34,933 bases of DNA from an uncultured Paraburkholderia sp. (GTDB lineage Bacteria; Pseudomonadota; Gammaproteobacteria; Burkholderiales; Burkholderiaceae), in the NCBI GenBank assembly GCA_940747215.1, contig CALNWS010000049.1, forward strand, positions 1 through 34,933, written 5' to 3'. Under the pieces are notes generated by a model. That model searched no databases. It saw nothing but the letters and a program-made list of their open reading frames with translations, and had not been told where the DNA came from. Within the stretch, counting starts at the first letter, position 1; the number at the start of each line of letters is the position of its first letter. Below, piece after piece: positions 8,898-20,043 of this stretch. The position numbers and the translations under genes were made by a program.

Positions 8898-10289
8898 ATG
8901 ACTGATGACGTACGAATGGAGCGCGACACGTTCGGTGAAATCGCCGTACCGAATGCCCGTCTGTGGGGCGCGCAAACCCAGCGTTCGCTGCAGAATTTCC
9001 GGATCTCGACCGAGAAGCAGTTGCCCGAACTGATCGACGCGCTCGCCGTCATCAAGCGCGCTGCCGCCGAAGTGAACCAAGGCCTCGGCGTGCTCGACGA
9101 AGCCAAGGCGAAGGCAATCATGCAAGCCGCCGACGAGATCATCGCGGGCAAGCACCCCGAAGAATTCCCGCTCGCCGTGTGGCAAACTGGCTCCGGCACG
9201 CAGACCAACATGAACCTCAACGAGGTGATCGCGAACCGCGCGAGCGAACTGCTCGGCGGCGAGCGCGGCGAGTCGCGCAAGGTGCATCCGAACGACGACG
9301 TAAATCGCGGCCAGTCGTCGAACGACGTGTTCCCGACCGCCATGCACGTGGCCGCCGCCGTCGCGATCGTCAAGCATCTGCTGCCTGCGCTCAAGACGCT
9401 GCGCGCAACGCTCGACAGCAAGGCGAAAGCTTTCGCGGACATCGTCAAGATCGGCCGCACGCACCTGCAGGACGCCACGCCGCTCACGCTCGGCCAGGAG
9501 TTCTCGGGCTATGTCGCGCAGCTCGATCACGGCATTCATCACGTGGAATCGGCGCTGCCGCATCTGTATGAACTCGCACAGGGCGGCACGGCCGTCGGCA
9601 CGGGTCTGAACGCGCATCCGCAATTCGCCGACAAGGTGGCGGCCGCGATCGGCAAGCTCACCGGTATGCCGTTCGTGTCGGCACCCAACAAGTTCGAAGT
9701 GATGGCCGCGGCGGATGCGCTCGTGTTCGCGCACGGCGCGTTGAAAACGGTGGCGGCAAGCTTGAACAAGATCGCAAACGACATTCGCTGGCTCGCGAGC
9801 GGCCCGCGCTGCGGCCTCGGCGAACTGTCGATCCCCGAGAACGAACCGGGCAGCTCGATCATGCCGGGCAAGGTCAACCCGACGCAATCCGAAGCCCTGA
9901 CGATGCTGTGCGCACAGGTGTTCGGCAACGACGTCGCGGTGAATATCGGCGGCGCGAGCGGCAACTTCGAACTGAACGTATTCCGGCCGATGATCGCGCA
10001 CAACGTGCTGCAATCGGTGCGTCTGCTGGCCGACGGCGCGGTGAGTTTCAACGACAACTGCGCGGTGGGCATCGAGCCGAATCGCGACCGGATCGACACG
10101 CTGCTAAACGAATCGCTGATGCTGGTCACGGCCCTCAATCCGCACATCGGCTACGACAAGGCCGCGCAGATCGCGAAGAAGGCGCACAAGGAAGGCACGA
10201 CGCTGAAGGCGTCGGCGCTGGCGCTCGGCTATGTCACCGAGCAGCAGTTCGACGAATGGGTCCGGCCGAAGGATATGGTCGGGAACTGA
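8898..10289 (+). CDS. fumC: Fumarate hydratase, class II
   Basis: This is an intact 463-residue class II fumarase, the usual family length. It converts fumarate to L-malate in the TCA cycle as a cytoplasmic homotetramer without an iron-sulfur cluster. The start at ATG 8898 has GGAGTG just upstream. Family signatures are all present: [13 protein letters not shown] (about residues 98-110), HPNDDVN (130-136), [10 protein letters not shown] (around 188, catalytic His) and the mobile loop [11 protein letters not shown] (around 318-328, catalytic Ser). The gene is an island of integrity between two damaged genes and is probably essential for central metabolism here. Confidence 0.97.
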   Translation: MTDDVRMERDTFGEIAVPNARLWGAQTQRSLQNFRISTEKQLPELIDALAVIKRAAAEVNQGLGVLDEAKAKAIMQAADEIIAGKHPEEFPLAVWQTGSGTQTNMNLNEVIANRASELLGGERGESRKVHPNDDVNRGQSSNDVFPTAMHVAAAVAIVKHLLPALKTLRATLDSKAKAFADIVKIGRTHLQDATPLTLGQEFSGYVAQLDHGIHHVESALPHLYELAQGGTAVGTGLNAHPQFADKVAAAIGKLTGMPFVSAPNKFEVMAAADALVFAHGALKTVAASLNKIANDIRWLASGPRCGLGELSIPENEPGSSIMPGKVNPTQSEALTMLCAQVFGNDVAVNIGGASGNFELNVFRPMIAHNVLQSVRLLADGAVSFNDNCAVGIEPNRDRIDTLLNESLMLVTALNPHIGYDKAAQIAKKAHKEGTTLKASALALGYVTEQQFDEWVRPKDMVGN

Positions 10290-10363
10290 ACGGCGAGTTT
10301 TCAGTGAAGCGCGGCAGGCGCGTCGCGAACCCTGCGTTCACGATGTGCCTGTCGCGGTATCGC

Positions 10364-10878
10364 TCAGACCTTGCCCTGAGCAACTTCTTCCGGCTTCAGC
10401 TCGACGATCGCGTCGAGCGCTTCTTTCACGTCCATCGCGTATTTGACGAGACGCTTCTGCGCTTCTGCTCTTCCGTTTCCGGCACGAAGGCGGGTACCGG
10501 CACCGGATGCCCGTTTTCGTTCACCGCGACCATCACCACCAGGCAGTCCGTGGTTTGCAGCAACTCGCCGCCTTTCGGGTCGCCGGCGTGCACCGACACG
10601 TGAATGTGCATGCTGGTGCGGCCGGTCGCGACGACACGCGCGCGCAGTTCGACCAGATTGCCGACCAGAATAGGCCGGCGAAAACGAATGTTGCCGACGC
10701 TGACCGTGCGCAATAGCGCCCCGACCAAGACGGCCGCGCACGCATACGCGGTTTCGTCGATCCATTTCATCAGCGCACCGCCGTGCACCTTGCCACCGAA
10801 GTTGACGGAAGTCGGTTCGGCCAGAAAGCGGAAAGTGGTTTCGGAGCGATCCAGCGGCGCTATGGAAGGGGTGCTCAT
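10364..10878 (-). pseudogene. Acyl-CoA thioesterase (hotdog fold), C-terminal frameshift
   Basis: From ATG 10878 the protein reads STPSIAPLDRSETTFRFLAE, then the hotdog signature GGKVHGGALMKWIDETAYA with its acidic residue, then NIRFRRPILVGNLVELRARV. This is a YciA/acyl-CoA hydrolase-type protein that cleaves acyl-CoA to free acid and CoA. Near 10465 the frame shifts. The ancestral tail (KRLVKYAMDVKEALDAIVEL, ending at TGA 10364-10366) lies in another frame, and the current frame stops at 10426. The hotdog core of about 135 residues is untouched, so a shortened protein might still fold. I call it a probable pseudogene with reservation. Confidence 0.75.
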
Positions 10879-10889
10879 CTTGACTCCGG

Positions 10890-12088
10890 TCAATCGGATG
10901 CTTGAAAGGAGGCGATTATACGAGCGTAATATTGACTACGTCGCGCAATGCTATGCGGCGGCGTGGATACGAGTCGGGGCGGCGCTTTCGGCTCGGCGGA
11001 TTTCCGCGCCGCGCATGCGAAGCGTCCGGCTAACGGCCGGGATGCAGCCACGCCGCACCAACTCGCGGCGCGTGTCGCCGCCGTGCTCGCCGACATGAAG
11101 CGCTCGCGATAATCGAGCGGCAACACGCCGAAGCGCCGCACGAACGCGCGTCGCAGATTCTGTTCGCTGCCGAATCCGCAGTCGGTCGCAATGCGCTTGA
11201 GCGGTTTGCGCGGCTCGGCGAGCGCGTGCGAAGCCGCTTCCAGCCACAGCGTGGAGACGGTTTTGGCGGGCATGCGGCCCACTTCGTCGACGTAACGCCG
11301 GGCGAACGTGCGCGGATTCATCTGCGCGCGCTCGGCCAACCACTCCACCGAAAGGTCGTCGCGCAGATTGGTCGCCATCCAGCTGTGCAGCGCCTCGAAC
11401 GGACCGTCCGCCGACAACTGTGCCGCGAGCGCCGCGCTGAACTGCGACTGGCCGCCCGGCCGCTTCATGAACACCACGAGCCGCCGCGCCGCCTGCATCC
11501 CGACCGCGTGACCAACGTCCTCTTCGATCAGCGCGAGCGCGAGATCGATGCCGGCCGTCACGCCGGCCGAGGTCCAGACAACGCCCTGCTCACTGTCGTC
11601 CCGGATGAAGATCGGATCGGCGTCCACTTTCACGTCGGGAAAGCGCCGCGCAAGCAGAGGCGCCTCGCGCCAGTGCGTGGTGGCGCGGCATCCGTCGAGC
11701 AGACCCGCCGCCGCGAGGTAGAACGCGCCCGTGCAGACCGAGCACACGCGGCGCATTCGTCCTGATCCATTCGATTAGACTCGTTTGCAGCGCGCCATGC
11801 GGGTCGATCGGGACGCTAGGAACGATGAGTGTGTCGATGGGTTCGCCGTCGAGGGAATCGAGCCGTTGGGTGACGACCGGAAAGCCAGGAAACGTGGACA
11901 GCACGCCGCCGTCGACCGACGCCACCGTCGTGCGATACGCAACAGTGCGCATGCTGCCCGCCGCTATTGCCCTGCCCGGCTGCCGCCGCGAGCGTCAGCT
12001 CGGCGCACCAGAAAGCCTCCAACGGTCCGCAGGCGCCGAGCAGGACGAGATCCGGGGCAACCGCGAAAACGATGTGACACGCCGTCAT
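10890..12088 (-). pseudogene. GlxA-type regulator (DJ-1/PfpI plus AraC domain), broken
   Basis: ATG at 12086-12088 starts a DJ-1/PfpI-like domain (HIVFAVAPDLVLLGACGPLE). It continues after a shift near 11970 (DGGVLSTFPGFPVVTQRLDS) and again after a shift near 11755 (VCSVCTGAFYLAAAGLLDG, the nucleophile-elbow cysteine region). The C-terminal AraC HTH pair follows (SVEWLAERAQMNPRTFARRY and DCGFGSEQNLRRAFVRRFG), ending around 11095. The frame then runs open to 10890 into unrelated sequence. Such proteins regulate small-molecule catabolic or efflux genes. Its start overlaps the stop of the MFS gene (ATGA), so the two formed an operon. Confidence 0.8.
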
Positions 12089-13307
12089 CGGGATACCGCC
12101 TCAGCAGGTTTGAGTTTGCGCGACCACGCATACGCGAGCGTCGCCAGCGCCGCCGCGCCGAGCAGCGGAAAGATTGCCGCGTTGATCGTCGCCCAGCCAA
12201 AATGCGCGAGCAACTGCCCGGCGAACAGCGAACCGAGCGCCGAGAACGCGAACGTCGTGAACTCGCTCATGACCTGCGTCTTCGCCCGCTCGGACAGCCG
12301 GTACGACTGCGCGAGCAGCGTCGAGCCGCCGACGAACATGAAATTCCAGCCCACGCCGAGACAGGCGAGCGCCGCGTAGAAATGCGGCAGATCGGTCGAG
12401 CGCAAGGCCAGCACGCCGCACAGCGCCGACAGCACGATGCCCGTGCCGATCACCTTCAGCACGCCGACGCGCGCAATCAGCCTCGCGGAAAAGAGCGACG
12501 GCGCGAACATGCCGACCAGGTGCCACTGGATGATCGACGCATCATCCATCGCCGATCTTATGGCCGCACGCAACGGCGGCGATCGGCGTGGCGGTCATCA
12601 CGAAAATCATGACGGCGTAGCCGAGCGCGTTGTTGGCGAGCGCGGCGGCGAAAATCGGCTGCCGCACGATTTCGTCGAGTGGCCGCGCGGGTTCGCTTGT
12701 CGTGGTTTGACCGACGACAGGCGCCTCGTTGCGGTACAGCAATGCGAGCAGTGCGATCGACAGCAGCCCGAAGCACGTCACGAGCGCATACGACCCGGCG
12801 AACGTGACCGGCGCGAGCCAATCCTTGCTCCACGCCGCGAGCAGCGGTCCGCAGACGGCGGCCACCACGCCTCCCGCCAGCACCGTGGAAATCGCGCGCC
12901 CTTTGCCTTCGACGCCGATAGCGTCCGCGGCCGCGAGGCGGTAGTACTGCGCGAAGGCCTGAAACGCGCCGACGGTCGTGCCTACACAGAACGTCCAGAA
13001 GCTGTGATGAAAGATCGCCCACACGGACAGCGCGCCATCAGGAATGACGCGAAGATCGTCGTCAGCGCGGCAGCGACGGTGATGAGCGAGAACGGGAGCA
13101 TCGCGAAAGCCTTGTCGTCGGCGAGCGTGTAGCCGACGAGGCCGGTAAGCGTCAGATCGATCGATACCGACGAGGTGTAGAGCGCCTGACATACCGCGAG
13201 CACGCGTGCGCCGCGCTGGCCGTGTGGCGCATTGCCGTGTGGATGGCGACAGCGCTTTCAGAATGAGGTGACGGCGCGCTGGCGGAGGTGGTAGCGGTCG
13301 GCGGCAT
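12085..13307 (-). pseudogene. MFS transporter, broken
   Basis: Three frames together give one major-facilitator protein. They are: SIDLTLTGLVGYTLADDKAF near 13150, TTVGAFQAFAQYYRLAAADA and LAPVTFAGSYALVTCFGLLS between 12990 and 12560, and IIQWHLVGMFAPSLFSARLI to LKPAEAVSR between 12540 and 12085. Shifts lie near 13215, 13040 and 12545. ATG at about 13307 (MPPTATTSASAPSPHSE) is a likely start. The stop at 12085-12087 overlaps the GlxA-type start, so the pair was co-transcribed; the transporter's substrate and the regulator's ligand may be the same compound, but neither can be named. Confidence 0.8.
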
Positions 13308-13454
13308 GGGCGGCCCATGAGGGACGAAGTGACGATAGTGCATCGTCGCAGAGTCACGAATGGCAATTGTGACATTGTTGCATCAATTTCTGCCAACCGC
13401 GTTACCGTCCCGCTCTTTCGCTCTTTCGTCGAACCGGCCGGCGAGAGCAAAAGG

Positions 13455-13591
13455 CTATTTGTGAAACATGATGCCTTCGTCGATGGTGCCGTACATCGTG
13501 ATGCTGCCGGTGCCCGCGCCCGAGTCCGACGCATCGCCCCACACGCGGCAAGCCAAAGAACCGTCGTGGCTACGGCAAGGAGAGTTTTCAT
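13455..13591 (-). pseudogene. Tiny exported protein or lipoprotein, frameshifted
   Basis: ATG 13589-13591 starts MKTLLAVATTVLWLAACG, a short hydrophobic signal with a lipobox-like cysteine. One base is missing or extra near 13540. In the second frame the rest reads WGDASDSGAGTGSITMYGTI and ends IMFHK followed by TAG (13455-13457). An intact version would be about 45 residues. The SITMYGTIDEGI segment recalls the first strand of Burkholderia porins, but the protein is far too short to be one. Function unknown. Confidence 0.45.
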
Positions 13592-13803
13592 GACTGCGGA
13601 TTCCTGCAAAGACAGAAGCCGATTCTAGCCTGGCGGCATGGGCACGCGCCGTTGGCGCCTTAGTGCGGTTCGCGGCATGTTTCAAGACGGGCGGCTCACC
13701 GCAATCTCGTAGTCCCGGTATTCGACGCTTCACGCTAAGCTGAAACATCGAATGCCGCAGGCGGATAAAGTGCACTCATCCGCCCTATGAATCGGAGCCT
13801 CGC

Positions 13804-14529
13804 ATGCCAGCCACCCTCACAGACGACAACAACCATTTTCCCGGCCTGAGCCGCATCGGCGCCCTGCTCGCCGATCCCGGCCGTGCTGCGATGCTGTGGG
13901 CGCTGATGGACGGCAGCGCCCGCCCCGCCGGCGAACTGACGATGATCGCGGGCCTGTCACCGTCGGCGGCGAGCGCGCATCTCGCGCGTCTCACCGACGG
14001 CGGCCTGCTCGCGCTCGAAGTGCGCGGGCGGCACTGGTATTTCCGGATGGCGTCGGCGGATATCACGGCCTCGATCGAAGCGCTCGCCAACGTCGCGCAA
14101 GTTAGCGCGCCGCAACGCAGCGTGCCGCGCCCCGTACGCACGGTGCCCGTCGACATGCGCTACGCGCGCACCTGCTACGACCACATGGCGGGCGAACTCT
14201 CCGTGCGTGTGTTCGAGCAGATGGTCGAGCGTGGGCTTCTCGCTGCGCACGACAATTCGCGCGGCATCTCTCTCGAAGCCACCGCCGAAGGTGCCGCACG
14301 TTTCGCCGACTGGGGCATCGACCTGTCCGCGCAAAAGAGCCGCCGTCGCCGGTTCGCGTGCACGTGTCCGGACTGGAGCGAGCGGCGTCCGCATCTGGGC
14401 GGCGCCCTCGGCGCGGCCTTGCTGGACTCATGGTCGAAGCACGGCTGGGTGGAGCGCACCGACCGCCCGCGCATTCTGCGGATCACGCCGTCCGGGCATC
14501 GGCATTTCGATGCGTTTCTGGCTTCCTAG
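13804..14529 (+). CDS. ArsR-type winged-helix transcriptional regulator
   Basis: This is an intact 241-residue protein starting at ATG 13804. Residues 14-90 form a winged helix: ALLADPGRAAMLWALMDGSA, then the recognition region GLSPSAASAHLARLTDGGLL, then the wing EVRGRHWYF. This is the ArsR/SmtB arrangement without an obvious metal-binding ELCVCDL motif. The C-terminal half, with CTCPDW near residue 186 and RPHLGGALGAALLDSW, is found in longer proteobacterial ArsR-family members. Those bind DNA as dimers and often repress an adjacent transporter or enzyme gene; none is adjacent and intact here. It ends with a TAG stop, which shows that TAG still terminates a healthy gene in this genome. Confidence 0.85.
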   Translation: MPATLTDDNNHFPGLSRIGALLADPGRAAMLWALMDGSARPAGELTMIAGLSPSAASAHLARLTDGGLLALEVRGRHWYFRMASADITASIEALANVAQVSAPQRSVPRPVRTVPVDMRYARTCYDHMAGELSVRVFEQMVERGLLAAHDNSRGISLEATAEGAARFADWGIDLSAQKSRRRRFACTCPDWSERRPHLGGALGAALLDSWSKHGWVERTDRPRILRITPSGHRHFDAFLAS

Positions 14530-14753
14530 CGGCGTATTCGTGGCCTCCCAAATGCGTCAGAAGCGGCGTCGGAACCGGCGTCAGGAAACGTCAATCGGCA
14601 GGCGATTGAAAGCCGCGCACGTCGCCTGAAACTTCATCGAGACATTTTGTTACATGCTCGCGAGGCGGCCTTACAAATGTGGGGGCCTGAAACAAACGGT
14701 ACGGGTACAGTGGTTTCCGGACGCTGCCATCGCGGCGTTCGCTGGAGATAAAC

Positions 14754-16724
14754 ATGAAAACAGCGACCACACACACTCACTCGAAACGACACCCGCTCGG
14801 CTACACGTTGATCGCCGCCGCGTTCCTGTTCGCCGCGCAAGCGTCGCTCGCGCAGGTTCCCGAGCCGGCCGCGCCTCAAGGCGCGGCGACGCAGAACGTC
14901 GATCCGCCCGGACGCATCGCGCGTCTGAACTACATGGCGGGCACTGTCACCACGGAACCGGCGGGCGCGACCGACTGGTCGTACGCGCAAGTGAACCGCC
15001 CGCTCACCACGGGCGACCAGCTCTGGGACGACCAGAACGCGTGCTCCGAACTGCACATCGGCTCGACGGCCGTGCGCCTCGCCCAGTCCACGAGTCTCGA
15101 TGTCCTCAATCTCGATGACAGCACCGCGCAGTTGAAAGTCGCGCAAGGCACGCTGTCAGCGCGTATGCGCGAACTGGCGCCGGGCTCGTCGCATGAAATC
15201 GACACCGAACTTGGCGCTCGGCCTGAACGGCCCCGGCGACTACCGCGTCGACGTCGCGCCGGACGGCAGCAGCACGACTGTCACCGTGCGCAGCGGCAGC
15301 GCGACGGTGTATGGCGACAACGGTCAGGTGCCGGTCGCGGCAGGCCAGCAGATCCGTTTCGACGGCACCGCGTTGCAGCAGGTCGCGAACAACGCCGCAC
15401 CGGGCGATGCCGCCGAAGACCGCTCAGTCTCGGCGCGCTATGTGTCTCGCGCGACGTTCCCGGCTACGAAGATCTCGATGCCAACGGCACGTGGCGCAAC
15501 TCGCCGCAATACGGCGAGGTATGGGTGCCGCGCGCGACGCCGGCCGGCTGGGCGCCGTATCACGACGGGCACTGGGTCTGGCAGGTGCCCGTGGGGCTGG
15601 ACGTGGGTCGACGACGCGCCGTGGGGTTTCGCGCCGTCTCACTACGGCCACTGGGCCTAGGTGGACGATTCGTGGGCGTGGGTGCCGGGACCGCTCGTCG
15701 CGAGCGCGCCGCCGGTGTATGCCCCGGCGCTTGTGGCGTTCGTCGGCGGCGGCATCAACTGGGGCGTCGATCTGGCGATCGGCAGTGCGGTGGCCGCGGG
15801 TGTCGCGTGGTTCCCGCTCGGTCCCGGCGAGCCGTGGCATCTGCACTGGGGTGGCAACGATCATTGGAGCTCCGGCTACTACGACCGCGTGAACCGCACG
15901 ACAGTGGTCAACAACTACAACCGCAACGTGAATATCACGAATATTCACAATACGTACATCAACTACCGCGCGCCTAGCGGCGTGACGGCGGTACCCGCGA
16001 CGGCGTTCGTCCACGGTCAGCCGGTTGGGCGCTTTGCGCAGAAGGTTGATCCGCAGCAGTGGCACAACACGCGGATCAATCCGGGCGGTCCGGGCATCGC
16101 GCCGGTGCGCGAGAGCTTCGGTTCGGGTTTGCGTAACGCCAACTACCGGCCGCCTGCCGCGCTGATGTCTCGGCCCGTGGTCGCGACGCACAATCCGTCG
16201 ATGCCGGCCGCGTATCATGACAGCCTCGCGCAACGTTTCGCGCAGAACGAGCGTCATGAACCGGCGTGGACGCAGCAGCCGCATGCGCCGATGGCGCAGC
16301 AGGCCCAGCAGCAGCACGGTCCGTAGGAAGCGAACGCGGGACGTCCGCAAGGCGTGCCACAGCAAGGCGTGCCACAATCAGGTATGCAGACCAATGCCGG
16401 CATGCAGCATGGCGGCGGGCCCGCGTCCCGAGGAAAACCAGACGGCCATGCAACAGCGTCAGGAAGCGATACGCGGGCTGCAGGCTGAGCAGCAGGCTCA
16501 ACAGCGGGCGTAACAGCAGGCTCAGCGACAGGCGGAACGTCAGCCCGAACGCTAGGCAACGCAACCGCAGATGCGCGCGGAACAGCCGCGTCAGGAGTTC
16601 CAGCCGCAACAGGCCCAGCAGCCGCATCCTCAGGCGCCGCATGCGGAGTAACCCCGGCCGGCAACCGCAACACGCCGAGCAGCACTCAGGCGGCGGCAAT
16701 CATGAGAAGCATCACAAGGGCTAA
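14754..16724 (+). pseudogene. FecR/DUF6600-type exported protein with Gln-rich tail, broken
   Basis: ATG 14754 opens a long signal peptide (YTLIAAAFLFAAQASLAQ). A FecR-like region follows (GRIARLNYMAGTVTTEPAGA, SELHIGSTAVRLAQSTSLDV), then tryptophan-rich repeats of the DUF6600 kind (YGEVWVPRATPAGWAPYHDG, DDAPWGFAPSHYGHWA, DDSWAWVPGPLV). An Asn/Tyr stretch and a Gln-rich tail end near 16724. Lesions are shifts near 15210 and 15430-15600, TAG at 15658-15660 (HWA-x-VDDSW, expected Trp), and TAG 16324, TAA 16511 and TAG 16553 in the Gln-rich tail. The protein would be periplasmic or surface-located. DUF6600 proteins have no settled function. Confidence 0.8.
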
Positions 16725-16781
16725 CTACGACGGCCGAGCCGTTCGTGATCGCATCGCTCACACGGCTCAAAACGTCAAAAC

Positions 16782-16813
16782 AAAACCCCCGCAATGCAAA
16801 TTGCGGGGGTTTT
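16782..16813. terminator. Bidirectional rho-independent terminator
   Basis: AAAACCCCCGCAA (16782-16794) pairs with TTGCGGGGGTTTT (16801-16813) around the loop TGCAAA, with T runs on both sides. It lies between the converging DUF6600 relic and thyA and can serve both. Confidence 0.9.
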
Positions 16814-16848
16814 TGTTTGCAACCAGCCCAGCTTTGGCGAACTCGCGA

Positions 16849-17820
16849 TCAGACCGACATGGGCACCGTTAGCGGTTCATGGTGCCGATAGCCGACCAGC
16901 GAGAAATCCGACGGCTCGATCTTCTCGAGCCACTCCGGCTCGTAGACGCCCGTCTTCGCGTAGTCCAGCACGCGGTCGGAAATGGCGAGCGTGGGGCTTT
17001 TGTACGGTTCGCGTTTCAACTGCTGCTGCACCATGTCGATCTGATTTTCGTAGATGTGCGCGTCGCCGATGAAATACGTGAACCACCGCGGCGTATAACC
17101 CGTAAGCCGGCCGACGAGGTGCAGGAGCGCCGCGCCTTCGGTCAGGTTGAACGGCGTGCCGAGGCCGACGTCGTTGCTGCGGATATACAGGCACAGCGAA
17201 ATTTCCTTGCGCGCGACGTTCGGCAGAAACTGGTACAGCAGATGGCACGCCGGCAACGCGATCTGGTCGAGCACAGCCGGATTCCACGCGTGAAACAGAA
17301 TGCGGCGGTCGGCGGGATTCTGCATGATCGTGTCGAGACACTGACGCAGTTGGTCAATCGCCTTGTACAGCAGCACCTTGCGGCTGCCCTCTTCTTCGAA
17401 TTCCGTCACGACTTGAAAGCCGCGCGACGTGGCGTCGGCCAGTTGCACGCTCGCGCTCGCGTCCAGCACCTTGTACGCCGGCCATTGACGCCACTGCACG
17501 CCGTAGACCGCGCCAAGATCGTCCGGACCTTCGCGGTAAGGGTTCGCGAGCCATTGCGGATTCTGGTTCGCGTTCGCGTCCCATACCTTGCAGCCGAGAT
17601 CGCGGAAATCGGCCGCGCTCTGCGACGCGCGCAGAAAGCCGACCAGTTCGCCGATCGCTGACTTGAACGCCAGCTTTTTCGTCGTCACCGCGGGAAAGCC
17701 CTGCTGAAGGTCGAAGCGCAACATGGCGCCCGGCATGCTGATGGTGCGAATGCCGGTGCGGTTTTCCTGCCACGTACCGGTGTCGAGAATCGTGCGAACG
17801 AACTCGAGATATTGTTTCAT
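16849..17820 (-). CDS. thyA: Thymidylate synthase
   Basis: This is an intact 323-residue ThyA. It makes dTMP from dUMP using methylene-tetrahydrofolate as methyl donor and reductant, yielding dihydrofolate. Visible landmarks are the N-terminal [19 protein letters not shown], the catalytic cysteine in [10 protein letters not shown] (Cys192), the dUMP-binding RR pair ([14 protein letters not shown]), [19 protein letters not shown], and the C-terminal PLTVPMSV. It is about 50 residues longer than the E. coli enzyme because of an insertion before the catalytic cysteine, which I believe is normal for Burkholderia. Its product dihydrofolate is the substrate of FolA, encoded 10 kb away beyond the amyloid locus. 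Confidence 0.97.
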   Translation of the reverse strand: MKQYLEFVRTILDTGTWQENRTGIRTISMPGAMLRFDLQQGFPAVTTKKLAFKSAIGELVGFLRASQSAADFRDLGCKVWDANANQNPQWLANPYREGPDDLGAVYGVQWRQWPAYKVLDASASVQLADATSRGFQVVTEFEEEGSRKVLLYKAIDQLRQCLDTIMQNPADRRILFHAWNPAVLDQIALPACHLLYQFLPNVARKEISLCLYIRSNDVGLGTPFNLTEGAALLHLVGRLTGYTPRWFTYFIGDAHIYENQIDMVQQQLKREPYKSPTLAISDRVLDYAKTGVYEPEWLEKIEPSDFSLVGYRHHEPLTVPMSV

Positions 17821-18136
17821 GCGGATTCCTTCGACAAGGCGCGAGCCTGGAAACTCAAAAGCGCAACGAAATTGGGCGTAAAATTCAATTTTAACAAGCG
17901 CGGCCGAACGCCGCCGGGTTGTCGGCGCAGTGCGGAGGGAAACGTTCAGGAAGCCAGCCGGGAGACGCTACACAGCGATCCGCCGGATCGCCCTATGTGC
18001 ATTGGATAGAAAAGGTGTGACGCGTGCTGTCAGATTGCGAACAACGAAAAGGACAGCCGACAAGCCGGAGCGCCTGACAAGGGGCCACATAGCTGCGACG
18101 CGATTAAGCCGCGATGCCCGGCGCCGCATCTCGAAG
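17821..18136. other. Intergenic region upstream of thyA
   Basis: No protein-like frame is found. The first 80 bases are AT-rich for this genome (TAAAATTCAATTTTAACAAG, around 17880-17900) and probably hold the thyA promoter on the minus strand. The rest, toward the 3' end of the sigma-54 activator relic, shows nothing I can name. Confidence 0.4.
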
Positions 18137-19546
18137 TTAAAGATGCGGCACGGATGCCGGCAGATCGCCATGCGGGGCGGCCATCGGCTCGCCTTCCATA
18201 TGACGCATGCCGTGCGAACAGAGCAAACGGTCAGCGTCACGTGTGAAATGCCGAGTTCTTGAGCGGCGTCGCCGAGGCGGCCACGATGACGCAGCAACGC
18301 CAGCTCGATCGCCTGACGTTCGGCCGCTTCACGCGCCTGCGCGAGCGAAACCGGCACGATCTCGACGTATTCCACGAGTTCGAAATCGCGCGCCGTGATT
18401 GCCCGCCCTTCCGACATGACGATGGCACGCCGCACGCGGTTGATCAGCTCGCGGACGTTGCCCCCGGCCAGCCGTAGTTATGTTATGCCAGCGCGGCGAT
18501 CGCGTCGGGCGCAAAGCCACGCAGCCGACGGCTCGCGTCTTTCTTGAAACGCTCGAGCATGTGCCGCGCGAGCAATTCGATGTCCTTGCCGCGCGAGCAG
18601 CGGCGGCTCGTCGATCTGCAGAACGCACAGATGGTGATACAGGTCGGAACGGAACCGCCCTTCGATCATCGCCGCGGTCATGTCCACGTGCGTAGCGGAA
18701 ATGATCCGCACGTCGACGTCGATCGCACCGTGGCCGCCGAGGCGCTCCACCTTGCGTTCCTTGCAGGAAGCGCAACAGGCTCGCCTGACTTTCGAGAGGC
18801 AGATCGCCGATTTCGTCGAGAAAGAGCGTGCCGCCGTTCGCGACTTCCACGCGGCCGATCTTGCGCTAGTTCACGCCCGTGAAGGCACCGCGCTCGTAGC
18901 CGAACAGTTCGGATTGCAGCAGGTGCGGCGGAATCGCGCCGCAATTGATCGGCACGAACAGCGCATTGCGGCGCGCCGAACGTTCGTGAATCGCAACCGC
19001 CGTGAGTTTCTTGCCCGTGCCCGATTCGCCGGAGATGAACACCGGCGCGTCGATCATCGCGACTTTGCGAATGGAGCGGAACAGGGCGAGCATCGCGTCG
19101 CACGAGCCGACCATTTCGCCTTCGGCACCTTGCGATGCATCGTTCGAAGTGGGTTCGCCCATGCCGTATGCATGACCGACGGAATCGACGATGCGATCAC
19201 CAGAATACGGCACCGTCACATAATCGAAACAGTGTCGCGCACGAGACGGAACAAGGCGGCGTCCTGCAGTTGCCCGGGCATGGTCGCGGCGACCCAGCCG
19301 ACATTCGGTTCGGCATGGTCAGGCAGGATTTGAATGCGGCGATTTCATGCGGCTGGAAACGGCTCGACAGATCGAGCAGGCCGCCCGCAGCCGTACCGGC
19401 GCGAACAGCCCGGCGCACGTCGCGCGCCGATCCAACGACTTCCACGTGCCAGCCGCGCTGAAGAAAGCGGGTATTCAAAAGCTGGTATTCAGTTCCGCGC
19501 TCGGATCGCGTGAAACGTAAATCAGTTGCCGCGTTGCGGGTTCCAT
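18137..19546 (-). pseudogene. VpsR-like sigma-54-dependent activator, first copy, broken
   Basis: ATG 19544-19546 (GAGGA upstream) begins EPATRQLIYVSRDPSAELNT. A degenerate receiver-like N-terminus follows (GWHVEVVGSARDVRRAVRAG, FDYVTVPYSGDRIVDSVGHA), then the AAA+ domain: Walker A GESGTGKKLT, YERGAFTGVN (canonical GAFTGA), Walker [21 protein letters not shown] and [14 protein letters not shown], and a C-terminal Fis-type HTH (RHRGRLGDAAQELGISHVTL). Lesions are shifts near 19480, 19310, 18757, 18490 and 18235, and TAG directly after GAFTGVN near 18868. It is divergent from the Fap-like operon across a 540-base regulatory region, and is a paralogue of 26179-27710. Such proteins open sigma-54 promoters, and VpsR itself responds to cyclic di-GMP. 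Confidence 0.8.
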
Positions 19547-19950
19547 TATTCAGATCCTCTAGTCAACGAACGTTAAGGATGATGCACGCACCTGAACCGA
19601 AATTCAGACACGCTGACTCGTTCGGGATTCGCGAATTAGCGCAAACCGAACGGCCATTCCATTCCGTGCGGACAGCTGATCCCCAAGAAAGCGGCGTGTG
19701 TGTTTGAGACGGCCCTGAGTGAGCTTTTTAAATCTGATGCTCTTTTTTGAGAGCTTACTATACGCGCGCCGCCTGGAAAACAATTATGCGAAGCTAATGC
19801 GCAACTCCTTGCCCACCAAGGCTCAGCGGCCCGTAAATATTTATTCAGCCGACAAATAAAACCGTTGTGGAAGCGCTTTTCCTAAGGTTCACTCTAAGGT
19901 AGTAGATCATACCGTCGGGATTAACGAAAAAACGGTATTTCCTGCCCGCC

Positions 19951-19966
19951 GTTTCAGCGCTGAAAC
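19951..19966. promoter_or_regulatory. Perfect 16-bp palindrome, candidate activator-binding site
   Basis: GTTTCAGCGCTGAAAC is its own reverse complement. It lies 78 bases upstream of the -24 element of the sigma-54-type promoter, within the usual range for an enhancer site bound by a Fis-HTH activator dimer. Binding by the adjacent VpsR-like proteins is inference. Confidence 0.5.
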
Positions 19967-20043
19967 ATTTCTGACCGATTTTCGAATTCCGGCTTCGAGT
20001 TTTGCGAGCGCATCCTCCAGATGCATCAATGGATTGCGACCGA

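Noticed and set aside
8847..10013. Long minus-strand open frame of 388 codons opposite fumC
   Set aside because: It lies wholly within or against fumC, whose own frame is intact and has every family motif. The antisense product is low-complexity and unrecognisable.
17200..17460. thyA product about 50 residues longer than the E. coli enzyme, considered as a fusion or insertion
   Set aside because: All catalytic motifs are in order and the extra part sits before the catalytic Cys as in other Burkholderia-type ThyA proteins that I recall, so it looks like a normal family variant.
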